Source: Streptomyces lanatus
GTDB taxonomy: Bacteria; Actinomycetota; Actinomycetes; Streptomycetales; Streptomycetaceae
Assembly: GCF_014655715.1 (NCBI RefSeq)
Contig: NZ_BNBM01000018.1
Location: 115,233 to 179,232, forward strand
Reading direction: 5' to 3'
Length of the DNA: 64,000 nt
Each line of letters opens with the position of its first letter. The stretch's first letter is position 1. The notes below the pieces were generated by a model that saw only the letters and a list, made by a program, of their open reading frames with translations, had not been told where the DNA came from and did no database searches. The position numbers and the translations under genes are program-made. Positions 39,747-47,476 of this stretch are shown here, piece by piece.

Positions 39747-41516
39747 TCACCTCCGGTCGTCCGCCGCCGAGGTACGGGGGCGGCGGCTCAGGTGTGCTTC
39801 GAGATCGCGCAGGAAGAGCTCGACCATCGCGGAACAGAGCAGGTTCTCGGCGTTGCGGCGCAGTGCCCCCGGGTCCCCGAGCACCTCGTCGAGGCGCCGC
39901 GGATCGACGACGCCCAGCGCGGTCAGCCGGGCGTCGGGGTCGCCCAGGATCCGGGCGAGCGCCCCCGGGTGGCTGAGGCACCAGGTCTCGTCGGGCGAGC
40001 CCAGCCAGGTCCGCCCGTAGTGACGCCAGATGTCGGGCGGCAGCAGATCGGCGGCGGCCAGTCGCAGGACGGGCTTGTCGATGGTGCGCCCCGCGTGCGG
40101 GATCAGCCGGTAGGCGTCGGGCAGCCCGGCCGCGAGGCGGCGCAGCGACCGGCCGCCGAGCGGTTTGGCGAGGTGGATGCCGCGCGGGCGCCACAGAGCG
40201 AGGTTCAGCGTGTGTTCCTGGGGCGCGAAGTCCAGGTCGTACGGTTCGGGGGCTGCGCCCTGCACCGGGACGAGGAAGTCGCTGCCGAGTTCGACCTCGG
40301 CGAGCGCCTGCGGGTCGGCGTACAGGGAGTACGAGGGCCGGGCACTGCGCAGAATGCGGCTCAGCTCCCAGCGGGTGCCGAGCAGTCCGCGCAGCATCCG
40401 CCACTTCTCGTACGCCGGCACCTCGCCCGCGAGGATGTCGTACAGCCCGTACCGCAGCGGGCCGAAGAGGGTGTCACCCTCCAGGCCCGACAGAACGACG
40501 CGCACGCCGTCCGCCGCGATCCGGTCGGCGACGCGCTCCAGGGAGCGCGGCCAGACGTGGTTGAAGGGGTGCGAGAAGTCGCACGTGGTGGAGAAGTAGT
40601 CGTCGTCGGTCACGCGGGGGACGGTCACCAGGGGGACGGCCAGGCGCCGGCACACCTGGCGGGCGAAGCCGGACTCGTCGGCGGCCGGGTCGTCCGTGCC
40701 CATGTGGTAGGCCGTGACGTCGGCGCCGTGCTCCGTGAGTGCGGCCAGGACGAGGGCCGAGTCGACGCCGCCGGAGAGCAGGATGCCGATCCTGCCGCCG
40801 GTGCAGGGGCGGGTCTCCTCCAGCAGCAGGTCGTGGGTGAGACGGGCGTAGTCGCGCAGGGTGGTGCGGTGCGGGAGGTCCAGGGGCACGGCACGTTCGT
40901 AGGTCTCGGTCCGGGTGGCGCGGGGGCCGAAAGCGGTGAACTGCCCCGGCCGCAGCAGCCCGAGCCCCGGGTAGAGCAAGACGTCCTCGCCCCGGCAGCT
41001 CCGCCAGAGCTTCTCCCGGTCGAGGTCCGGCAGGCGTCCGTCGAACAGGTCCCTCGGGTCGGAGGACCAGGAGATACGCGTTCCGGTCCTGCGGTGGAAG
41101 ATCTGGTCGGGGCTGGAGAGCCCGCGGAAGACGAGGATCCGCTCCGGTGTGACGACGCAGCCGGAGAGCTCCGCGGGGAGCGTCCTGAGGATGCCGGCGA
41201 CGGTTCGAAAGTGCGCGTCGGCCGTCGCGTCGACCATGCGCTGGACGAATTCCAATGATGGACGGGATATCAGGGGTCCGGAGAAAAGAACGCAGCTTCC
41301 GTTATCGGTCCGGGGCGAAATCCCGGGAGATCCAGGACTCAACCATTGAAGCGAAAAGTATTTCTCCGCCGGAATGTGCTCGGGGATTCCGGAGGTGCCG
41401 AGTGCGGCATGTCCCGAGCACCCCACGAAGTCCACCGCCAGGTGCCGACGGGATGTGACGGCCCCTCCCCGACCGACAGTTGTGGCAGGTGAGGGGCCGG
41501 GCCGATTGCTGGTCAC
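39747..41516 (-). CDS. Lasso peptide cyclase (asparagine-synthase-like)
   Basis: This is a 589-aa asparagine synthetase B homologue that adenylates an Asp or Glu side chain and closes the macrolactam ring. The PP-loop SGGVDS is near residue 247 in GILLSGGVDSALVLAAL. The N-terminal half keeps a glutaminase-like fold (residues about 30-200) without its catalytic Cys, as usual for these cyclases. The GTG at 41516 overlaps the precursor stop (GTGA), so coupling is likely. The last 60 residues (RRNAENLLCSAMVELFLRDL) are typical of the family. Confidence 0.93.
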   Translation of the reverse strand: MTSNRPGPSPATTVGRGGAVTSRRHLAVDFVGCSGHAALGTSGIPEHIPAEKYFSLQWLSPGSPGISPRTDNGSCVLFSGPLISRPSLEFVQRMVDATADAHFRTVAGILRTLPAELSGCVVTPERILVFRGLSSPDQIFHRRTGTRISWSSDPRDLFDGRLPDLDREKLWRSCRGEDVLLYPGLGLLRPGQFTAFGPRATRTETYERAVPLDLPHRTTLRDYARLTHDLLLEETRPCTGGRIGILLSGGVDSALVLAALTEHGADVTAYHMGTDDPAADESGFARQVCRRLAVPLVTVPRVTDDDYFSTTCDFSHPFNHVWPRSLERVADRIAADGVRVVLSGLEGDTLFGPLRYGLYDILAGEVPAYEKWRMLRGLLGTRWELSRILRSARPSYSLYADPQALAEVELGSDFLVPVQGAAPEPYDLDFAPQEHTLNLALWRPRGIHLAKPLGGRSLRRLAAGLPDAYRLIPHAGRTIDKPVLRLAAADLLPPDIWRHYGRTWLGSPDETWCLSHPGALARILGDPDARLTALGVVDPRRLDEVLGDPGALRRNAENLLCSAMVELFLRDLEAHLSRRPRTSAADDRR

Positions 41517-41623
41517 AGAATGTTGCCGTGACCGAGGAGGTCAGGCACGCCACGACGAAGCTGCCCGGTCAGTTCCTCGATTCGCCCCAGGCAGGTGATG
41601 GTTGGAGCGGTGTACTTCAGCAT
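41513..41623 (-). CDS. Lasso peptide precursor
   Basis: This is a 36-aa peptide read directly from the minus strand. The leader MLKYTAPTITCLGRIEELTG fits the conserved Y-x2-P-x5-G-x5-T spacing seen in lasso leaders (Tyr4, Pro7, Gly13, Thr19). With Thr at the -2 position the core is QLRRGVPDLLGHGNIL. An Asp is the eighth core residue, so an 8-residue ring from Gln1 to Asp8 and a tail LLGHGNIL are predicted. Alternatively Gly20 is the first core residue, giving a 9-residue ring. The core pattern G-x-P-D-L-L-G resembles lagmysin, recalled from memory. AAGGTGAG lies six bases before the ATG. Confidence 0.85.
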   Translation of the reverse strand: MLKYTAPTITCLGRIEELTGQLRRGVPDLLGHGNIL

Positions 41624-42035
41624 GGTTTCTCACCTTCTTCCCTCCTTTACCAATCTAATACGGCCCGCTCCGGATATCCGTCCGAGCAGGCCACGGGATG
41701 ACAAAATGAGGTTGACCAGGCAATCACGACGGTCCGGAAAAGGCGTGAAGAACATCGCGAGGGCAGCGGTGAAGGCGAGGATGGCGAGTGCGGCGCGCAG
41801 TCGGTCCGTGCGCCAGCCGACGCGCAGGGCCGCATTGACCGGGTCATGGTGTCCATGGATGCCGGCACCTGCCGGGCAATGGTTCCGCGCAGTCGGCCTC
41901 GGTACGGACGACCTCGTGCAAAAGGTGGGCCACTTCAGCGCGGCGCCCACCCGCCGGCGAGCGCCGTGCCCACTGCGTACCCAAGTCGAGGAAAACCCCT
42001 CAGAGACGGGGGGATGGTCGTCCCGAAGCCCTGGG
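41624..42035. other. Lasso operon upstream region and membrane-protein-like remnant
   Basis: This 412-base stretch between the lasso precursor and the DJ-1 gene has no convincing gene. It should hold the lasso operon promoter; TAGATT just before the AAAGGAGGG sequence could be a -10 box. On the minus strand about 41700-41850 reads ALRVGWRTDRLRAALAILAF and TAALAMFF, like the last membrane helix of a small membrane protein, but no start or family match is visible. Confidence 0.35.
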
Positions 42036-42731
42036 TCAGGCCAGCTTCTTGAGCATTTCGGCTGCGGCGGGTCCGGCGGAGGCGGGGTTCTGGCCGGTGA
42101 CGAGGTTGCGGTCGATGACCACGTTCGGGGCCCACGGCTCGCCCTCCTGGTAGTCGGCGCCGATCTCGACCAGGCGGTCCTGGAGCAGCCACTTGGCGCC
42201 TGCCGCAAGACCGCTCTGGATCTCCTCGGCGTTGCTGAAACCGGTGAGCCGGTAGCCGGCGAAGGCGTTGCCGCCGTCGGCCTCGGTGGCGGCCAGCAGC
42301 GCGGCCGGGGCGTGGCAGACCACGCCGAGCGGCTTGCCCGAGGTGAGGGCGTTGACGAGGAGCCTGCCGGAGGTGGCGTCGACGGCCAGGTCCTCCATCG
42401 GGCCGTGGCCACCGGGGTAGAAGACGGCGGCGTAGTCGTCGAGGTCGACGTCCTCCAGCCTGAGGGGGTGCTGGATCTCGCTGATCGAGGCGATGGTGTC
42501 CGCGATCTTCTTCGCGCCCTCCTCGCCGCCGTTGAACTGCGGCGCCAGGCTGCCCTGGTCCAGGGGCGGCACCACGCCGCCCGGCGTGGTGACGACGATC
42601 TCGTGGCCGGCGGCCGTGAACGCCTCGTACGGGGCAACGAGCTCCTCGGCCCAGTAGCCGGTCGGGTGCTTGGTGCCGTCGGCGAGCGTCCAGTGGTCGG
42701 CGCCGGTCAGCACGAAAAGGATCTTCGACAT
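42036..42731 (-). CDS. DJ-1/PfpI family protein
   Basis: This is a 231-aa type 1 glutamine-amidotransferase-like protein. The nucleophile elbow is Cys139-His140 in PLGVVCHAPAALL, with the acidic partner region FYPGGHGPMEDL before it. Such proteins act as glyoxalases, deglycases or chaperones (Hsp31-like). The length and the TGYWAEELVAPYEAF segment fit the Hsp31/glyoxalase III group. It is 23 bases downstream of a second DJ-1 gene, and both are divergent from a LysR gene, so they are probably stress- or aldehyde-induced together. Confidence 0.9.
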   Translation of the reverse strand: MSKILFVLTGADHWTLADGTKHPTGYWAEELVAPYEAFTAAGHEIVVTTPGGVVPPLDQGSLAPQFNGGEEGAKKIADTIASISEIQHPLRLEDVDLDDYAAVFYPGGHGPMEDLAVDATSGRLLVNALTSGKPLGVVCHAPAALLAATEADGGNAFAGYRLTGFSNAEEIQSGLAAGAKWLLQDRLVEIGADYQEGEPWAPNVVIDRNLVTGQNPASAGPAAAEMLKKLA

Positions 42732-42754
42732 GGGGTGGTCTCCGGGAGTCGGGG

Positions 42755-43465
42755 TCAGCTGGGTTGTTGTTCGGTGCCGGCCAGGGCAGCGAGGATCAAG
42801 TCGCTGACGGCCTTGGTGGACACCGGGTTCTGTCCTGTGATCAGGCGGCCGTCGCGCACGGCGTGCGGTGTCATCGGGACAGTGGAGCGCACATACTTGG
42901 CGCCCTTCGCGCGCAGTTCGTCCTCCAGGAGGAACGGCACCCTGCTCTTCACGCCGGCCAGTCGTTCCTCGACCGTCGCGAAGCCGGTGACGGTGCGGTT
43001 CCGTACCAGGGGGTTTCCGTCGGTGTCGCGGAGGTTGATGAGGGCGCAGGCGCCGTGGCACACCGAGGAGACGATGCCGCCGTCGGCGTAGATGGCCTGG
43101 GCCGTTCGCTGCAGGTCGGCGCTGTCGGGGAAGTCCCACATGGTGCCGTGACCACCCGTGAAGAAGATCGTGGAGTAGTCGTCCGGATCTGTGTCGGCAA
43201 CGGAAGGGGTGGCTTTGAGGGCGTCCATGAAGGCTTGGTCGTCGAGATAACCGCGAACCGTCCGGTCGACGAACAAGCGGCCGAGGCTACGAGGGTCGAG
43301 CGGCACCTCGCCGCCCGCCGGGCTCACCACGTCCACCGTGTGACCGGCCTTCACCGCCTTGTCGTAGAAATGGACGAGCTCGCCCAGCCACAGTCCGGTC
43401 CGGTGCTCGCTCGTCCCGTAGGTGGCCTGATTGGTCACGACCGCAAGAATCCTTTTCTGTCTCAC
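42755..43465 (-). CDS. DJ-1/PfpI family protein, second copy
   Basis: This is a 236-aa paralogue of the next gene. The nucleophile is Cys136-His137 in IVSSVCHGACAL, with the FFTGGHGTMWDF motif. Family features are SEHRTGLWLGELVHFYDKAV and the C-terminal RDGRLITGQNPVSTKAV. GTG 43465 has GGGAG close upstream. The two paralogues are only moderately similar, so they are not a recent duplicate. Substrate is unknown; glyoxal-type aldehydes are likely. Confidence 0.9.
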   Translation of the reverse strand: MRQKRILAVVTNQATYGTSEHRTGLWLGELVHFYDKAVKAGHTVDVVSPAGGEVPLDPRSLGRLFVDRTVRGYLDDQAFMDALKATPSVADTDPDDYSTIFFTGGHGTMWDFPDSADLQRTAQAIYADGGIVSSVCHGACALINLRDTDGNPLVRNRTVTGFATVEERLAGVKSRVPFLLEDELRAKGAKYVRSTVPMTPHAVRDGRLITGQNPVSTKAVSDLILAALAGTEQQPS

Positions 43466-43538
43466 TTCTCCCTCGTCTCCTGGGCGGCCCGTGGTTTCGA
43501 AGCTAAAGCTGTTGATGTATCGGCGCCAATGAAGGGAC

Positions 43539-43553
43539 CGATACCGGGTATCG
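43539..43553. promoter_or_regulatory. LysR-type operator candidate
   Basis: The palindrome CGATACC-G-GGTATCG lies in the 156-base gap between the divergent DJ-1 and LysR genes. It has the symmetric AT...AT half-sites expected for a LysR box and sits 70 bases from both starts. Additional partial copies (ACCGAT) flank it. Confidence 0.55.
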
Positions 43554-43621
43554 AAGAACCGATGCCTGGTCCGGGGACATACGGCACCTGGCCGGCCTGC
43601 CTACCTCGTAGGCTCGAAGCC

Positions 43622-44530
43622 GTGAGCGATCACGACATTCATGGGTCCGGTCCGCTGGACCTGAACCTGCTGCGCACCTTCCTCGCGGTGCACCGCCTGG
43701 GCTCCTTCACCGCCGCGGCGCGCCGGCTGAGCCTGTCGCAGTCCACCGTCACCACGCACATCCGGGCACTGGAGAGGCGCCTGGGCCGCGAGCTGTTCGA
43801 ACGCAGGGCGCAAGGCGTCACCCCGCTGCCCCATGCGGACGAACTCGCCGCCCGGCTGTCGGCGCCCCTCGACCAGTTGGCCGTCATCAGCGGCGAGGAA
43901 CCGAGCAGCACCGTGGCACCGGTCCATCTGGCGGGACCCGCGGAGTTCCTGGGCACTCTCGGCCTCACGGTGCTGGCCGAGCTGGTCGCGCAGGGCGTCC
44001 GGCTGCGGGTGGCCACCGGGCTGACCGAAGTACTGCTGGAAGAACTGCGGGCCGGGCGCCACGACCTCGTCGTCGCCACCCGGCGTCCCCGTGGCCGGAC
44101 GCTGCACGCCGAACTCCTCGGCGACGAGGAGTTCGTCCTGGTCGCCGCACCGGTATGGGCAGAACGGCTCAAGGGGCAGGAGCTGCCAACTGCCCTGGAG
44201 AGCCTCCCGCTGATCGCCTACGCCGAGGATCTGCCCATCGCCCGCCGCTACTGGCGCCATGTCTTCGACCGCCGTCTGCACGCCCAGGCCGCGATCACCG
44301 TCCCCGACCTGCGCAGCGTCCTCACCGCCGTCACCGTCGGCGCCGGCTGGAGCGTCCTGCCCGGCTATCTGTGCCGCACCGAACTCGCCTCCGGCGTCCT
44401 CCGTCTGCTGCACCAGCCGGAGGACCCGCCGATCAACACCTCCTACCTCGTCCAGCGCCCGGGCAGCTCCACCAACCCACACGTGACACTCGTCCGCGAG
44501 CACCTGCTGGCCGCCGCGAAGACCTGGTGA
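43622..44530 (+). CDS. LysR family transcriptional regulator
   Basis: This is a 302-aa LysR regulator. The winged HTH is at about residues 12-70 (LDLNLLRTFLAVHRLGSFTA, then RLSLSQSTVTTHIRALERRL) and the effector-binding domain follows (APVHLAGPAEFLGTLG, DEEFVLVAAPVWAER). GTG 43622 gives the standard N-terminus. It is divergent from the two DJ-1 genes, and the palindrome between them makes it their likely regulator. The effector is unknown; an aldehyde or reactive carbonyl is suggested by the targets. Confidence 0.9.
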   Translation: MSDHDIHGSGPLDLNLLRTFLAVHRLGSFTAAARRLSLSQSTVTTHIRALERRLGRELFERRAQGVTPLPHADELAARLSAPLDQLAVISGEEPSSTVAPVHLAGPAEFLGTLGLTVLAELVAQGVRLRVATGLTEVLLEELRAGRHDLVVATRRPRGRTLHAELLGDEEFVLVAAPVWAERLKGQELPTALESLPLIAYAEDLPIARRYWRHVFDRRLHAQAAITVPDLRSVLTAVTVGAGWSVLPGYLCRTELASGVLRLLHQPEDPPINTSYLVQRPGSSTNPHVTLVREHLLAAAKTW

Positions 44531-44637
44531 GCCGACCCGGCGGCGGCGGGGCCCGACTGGATGCCGATGTGCGATGCCGAACTGCCCGCCCGGGATCCGC
44601 CACATGACAAGACGCATCGGCGCTGCGAGGATCCGTG

Positions 44638-45414
44638 CTACTGGCACTGCGGACACCACACCGTGCCGCGGCCTGCCACGCGGGACCGGCGTAGGGAGTG
44701 GCCACAGCGGGGGCAGGCCGGATCGGGGTCGTCGCGGTGGCCGGTGAGCCAGGAGTCGCGCGGCGGGACGCAGCCGGCGGCGACCGTGGAGCGCAGGGTG
44801 CGACGCATGTGCGTGTACAGGCGACGGCAGTCGGCCTCGGCGAGGTCGCTCGCCCGGCTCGTGGGGCGCAGTCTCGCCCGCCACAGGATCTCGTCGGCCA
44901 GCAGATTGCCGAGTCCGGCGAGGACGGACTGGTCGGTGAGGGCCGTTTTGACGCTGCCGCGACGTGCGGAGAGCACGTCCTCGAACTCCTTGCGGCTCAC
45001 GGCCATCGCGTCGGGCCCCTGGCGCTCCAGGAGCCGTGCGACCTCCGACTCGTCGTCGGCCAGCCAGAGTCCCTGCAGCTTGCGCTGGTCGCGGTAGCGA
45101 AGCTGACGGTCACGGGCCACGGTGAACAGGACGCGGTCGTGCGCCTCGACCATGTCATCGGGATGACAGCAGACCAGTTCGCCGGTCATGCCGAAGTGCA
45201 GCATGAGGGTGGGACCGCCGGTGCGGGCGAGCAGCCACTTCCCGTGCCGCTCCGGCTCGGTGAAACGCCGGCCCTCCACCGCGTCGCGCAGCCGCCTCGT
45301 GCTGACTCCGTGCAGTACGCCGGTGTCGCGCACGTCGACGCGTTGGATGATCCTGCCCTTCGCGCAGGACCCGAGCACCTTCCGGAATCCCTCGACGTCC
45401 GGCAGCTCAGGCAT
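44638..45414 (-). CDS. Fpg/Nei family DNA glycosylase
   Basis: This is a 258-aa bifunctional glycosylase/AP lyase. The N-terminus PELPDVEGFRKVL gives the catalytic Pro2 and Glu3. Lys57-type conservation is seen in RHGKWLLARTGG. The H2TH part has DQSVLAGLGNLLADEILWRA, and the C-terminal zinc finger is CPRCGHSL...CPQCQ. It excises oxidised bases. Whether it is closer to Fpg or Nei cannot be decided by eye. It stands alone on its strand. Confidence 0.92.
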   Translation of the reverse strand: MPELPDVEGFRKVLGSCAKGRIIQRVDVRDTGVLHGVSTRRLRDAVEGRRFTEPERHGKWLLARTGGPTLMLHFGMTGELVCCHPDDMVEAHDRVLFTVARDRQLRYRDQRKLQGLWLADDESEVARLLERQGPDAMAVSRKEFEDVLSARRGSVKTALTDQSVLAGLGNLLADEILWRARLRPTSRASDLAEADCRRLYTHMRRTLRSTVAAGCVPPRDSWLTGHRDDPDPACPRCGHSLRRSRVAGRGTVWCPQCQ

Positions 45415-45612
45415 GCGTACGTCCTCTCACGCGCCGCTCCACCCGCTCGGTGAGTCGGCCGCTCTCTCCCCCAGAACATGGTCCCTCTGGGCAGGTAACG
45501 GTGCAGCACCGCGCACCCCGGTAATGGCAGCCTTGCACTGGGCATCCGGGCCGGGTTGCGCGATCACACAGGCTGCCATCGGGCCCGAACCGTCAGACGG
45601 CATCATGCACGC

Positions 45613-45924
45613 ATGATCACCATTCATCTGAAGTACGAGATCGACGCCGACAAGCTTGCGGACTTCGAGGAATACGGCCGCCGCTGGGTCCGGCTCGTCA
45701 ACCGTTTCGGCGGGACGCACCACGGCTACTTCCTGCCGAGCGAGGGCGACAGCGACATCGCCTACGCCCTCTTCTCCTTTCCCAGCCTGGCCGCGTACGA
45801 GCAGTACCGCACGGACAGCATGTCCGACCCGGAGTGCCAGGAAGCGTTCGAACTGGCCCGTGACACCCGGTGCATCAAGCGCTACGAGCGCCGCTTCCTC
45901 CGGCCGCTCGACGGCGTGTCCTAG
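45613..45924 (+). CDS. NIPSNAP family protein
   Basis: This is a 103-aa small dimeric alpha-beta protein. Features: ITIHLKYEIDADKLADFEEY, GTHHGYFLPSEGD, ALFSFPSLAAYEQYR and IKRYERRFLRPL. Bacterial NIPSNAP proteins are mostly uncharacterised; some act on or with quinone or aromatic intermediates. ATG 45613 is chosen by family length. Its stop overlaps the stop of the LysR relic on the other strand. Confidence 0.9.
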   Translation: MITIHLKYEIDADKLADFEEYGRRWVRLVNRFGGTHHGYFLPSEGDSDIAYALFSFPSLAAYEQYRTDSMSDPECQEAFELARDTRCIKRYERRFLRPLDGVS

Positions 45925-46370
45925 GCCGGCGGAAGGCGCGGGGTGCGGTTCTCCCGCGCGGCGGTGCGCAGCGCTGCGACGACGGCCGTGGTCGTCGGGT
46001 TCGCGGTCTCGGTGTGACGCGTCGCGGCGAACAGCAGGCGCGGGATCGGGTGATTCCTCGATGGACGCCGTGCGGATTCCGGGTGTGGCCGGGTCGATGG
46101 CCGTCCGAGGGAGGGGCGCGGTGGCCAGGCCGGCTCGTGCGAGGGTGAATCGGGCGGCGATGTCGGCGGTGATGTAGCGCGTCGTGGGCGTGAAGCCGAC
46201 CTGGTGGCAGGCGTGCAGGATGGCCTGCCCGCAGTCCGTGGTCGGGGGCGGCAGGACGAGGCTGTACACGGCCAGTTCCCGCAGTTGCGCCTGGTCGGTG
46301 ACCAGACAGGTCACGGTGAGCTGTGGGTGGTCTGAGCCCAGCAGAGCGTTCCGGCGGCCCTCGGGGCTCT
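45921..46370 (-). pseudogene. Truncated and frameshifted LysR effector domain
   Basis: The minus strand carries a LysR effector-domain remnant: DHPQLTVTCLVTDQAQLREL, then TTRYITADIAARFTLARAGL. A frame change follows and the family end is read as IPRLLFAATRHTETANPTTT, then AVVAALRTAARENRTPRLPP with the stop at 45921-45923. The HTH N-terminus is absent. It ends around the start of the neighbouring membrane gene, so this is a broken gene. Confidence 0.6.
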
Positions 46371-46431
46371 GGTGTCTTACGAAACCCTTACGCACCCGCA
46401 CGGTGCGGGGTCCCGCACCTACGATCGCCGC

Positions 46432-47061
46432 GTGACGACCTCTCTCGTGACGACCTCCATACGCATCGCCCTGGTGACCGCCGCGCCCCTGGCGTTGGCC
46501 GCAGTGGGCCTTGTACACCCCCACGGACTGTCGCCGTCGACGGCGGCGGACTGGAAGGACCTGCACATCCTGCTGTTGCCTCTCTTTCCGCTGCTCACCA
46601 TCGGTCTCCTGGTCCCGCTGTGGCACCGGCCCCGGGCCGGCATCGAAGGCGCCGCCACGGTCGCGGCCTGGGCCGGTGCCTTCGTCTACGCGGCCTTCTA
46701 CACCGGGCTCGACGCCGTCGCCGGGATCGCGGCCGGAACCGCGGTCGAGCACGCCGCCGCGGGCGCGGACCCAGGGCCGTTGAAACGCCCGCTCTACGAG
46801 GTGGGTGAGTCCCTCGGACAGGTCGGCGCCTACGCACTGATCTGCGCGGTCGTGTGCGCCTCGGCGGCACTGTGGCCACGGCACGGCGCCCGCGTCCTGC
46901 CGGGCACAGCCGTACTGCTCGTGGCCGGCTGGTCCTTCGTCGACAGCCACATCTTCTGGCCACGCGGGGTCTGGACGATGTGCGGCTTCGCCCTGGGGTT
47001 CGCTCTGCTCGCCTGGGCGACCGGGTCCCACAGCCGGCACCGGCCGCGGACAGCGGGCTGA
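46432..47061 (+). CDS. Six-helix membrane protein of unknown function
   Basis: This is a 209-aa membrane protein. Six helices are predicted (SIRIALVTAAPLALAAVGLV, ILLLPLFPLLTIGLLVPL, TVAAWAGAFVYAAFYTGLDA, VGAYALICAVVCASAALW, LPGTAVLLVAGWSFVDSHIF, WTMCGFALGFALLAWATG). Between helices there are conserved-looking polar turns. The start GTG 46432 has TACGAT nine bases upstream as a possible -10. No family name can be given. Confidence 0.65.
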   Translation: MTTSLVTTSIRIALVTAAPLALAAVGLVHPHGLSPSTAADWKDLHILLLPLFPLLTIGLLVPLWHRPRAGIEGAATVAAWAGAFVYAAFYTGLDAVAGIAAGTAVEHAAAGADPGPLKRPLYEVGESLGQVGAYALICAVVCASAALWPRHGARVLPGTAVLLVAGWSFVDSHIFWPRGVWTMCGFALGFALLAWATGSHSRHRPRTAG

Positions 47062-47476
47062 AGGCAAACCCTGTGCCGCGCGGTGTGCGGTCGCATGCCC
47101 GCACGGGTGGGTCCGGCGGGTAACCGTGCCTCTGACCCTCAGGAGCAGCCGCGTCACTCGACCGGTTCGAGGGCGTCACCGCCTTGTCGGTGGCCTGCAA
47201 GGCAGCGCACACGGCCTTCTCGGGCGGCGACCACGCTCACCGCGCAGGACGAGCCCGCCGAGCCCCTCGCCCCTGGCGCACCGAGCGGACGTGTGAATCG
47301 GCCTGCACAGCCCGTCGATTCGCGTGCCGACGCTCTGACAGCCACTGCTTACAAGAGTCTGACGCGGAGCTCGTTCCCCTCTCGTCCCACCACACCCACT
47401 GGCCACTCTTGTCCCGTCCGCAGGAACGGATACCGAAACGGGTGCCCATGGGCAACGGAGCTGAAGGAGACGGGAC
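47062..47476. other. 415-base stretch without a clear gene
   Basis: No coding region is recognisable on either strand. The last 80 bases before 47477 should hold the promoter and ribosome site (AAGGAGACGGG) of the beta-propeller gene. Nothing else was found. Confidence 0.35.

Noticed and set aside
41302..41553. 83-codon minus frame over the lasso precursor and cyclase start
   Set aside because: It is out of frame with the precursor, has no lasso leader features and no ribosome site.
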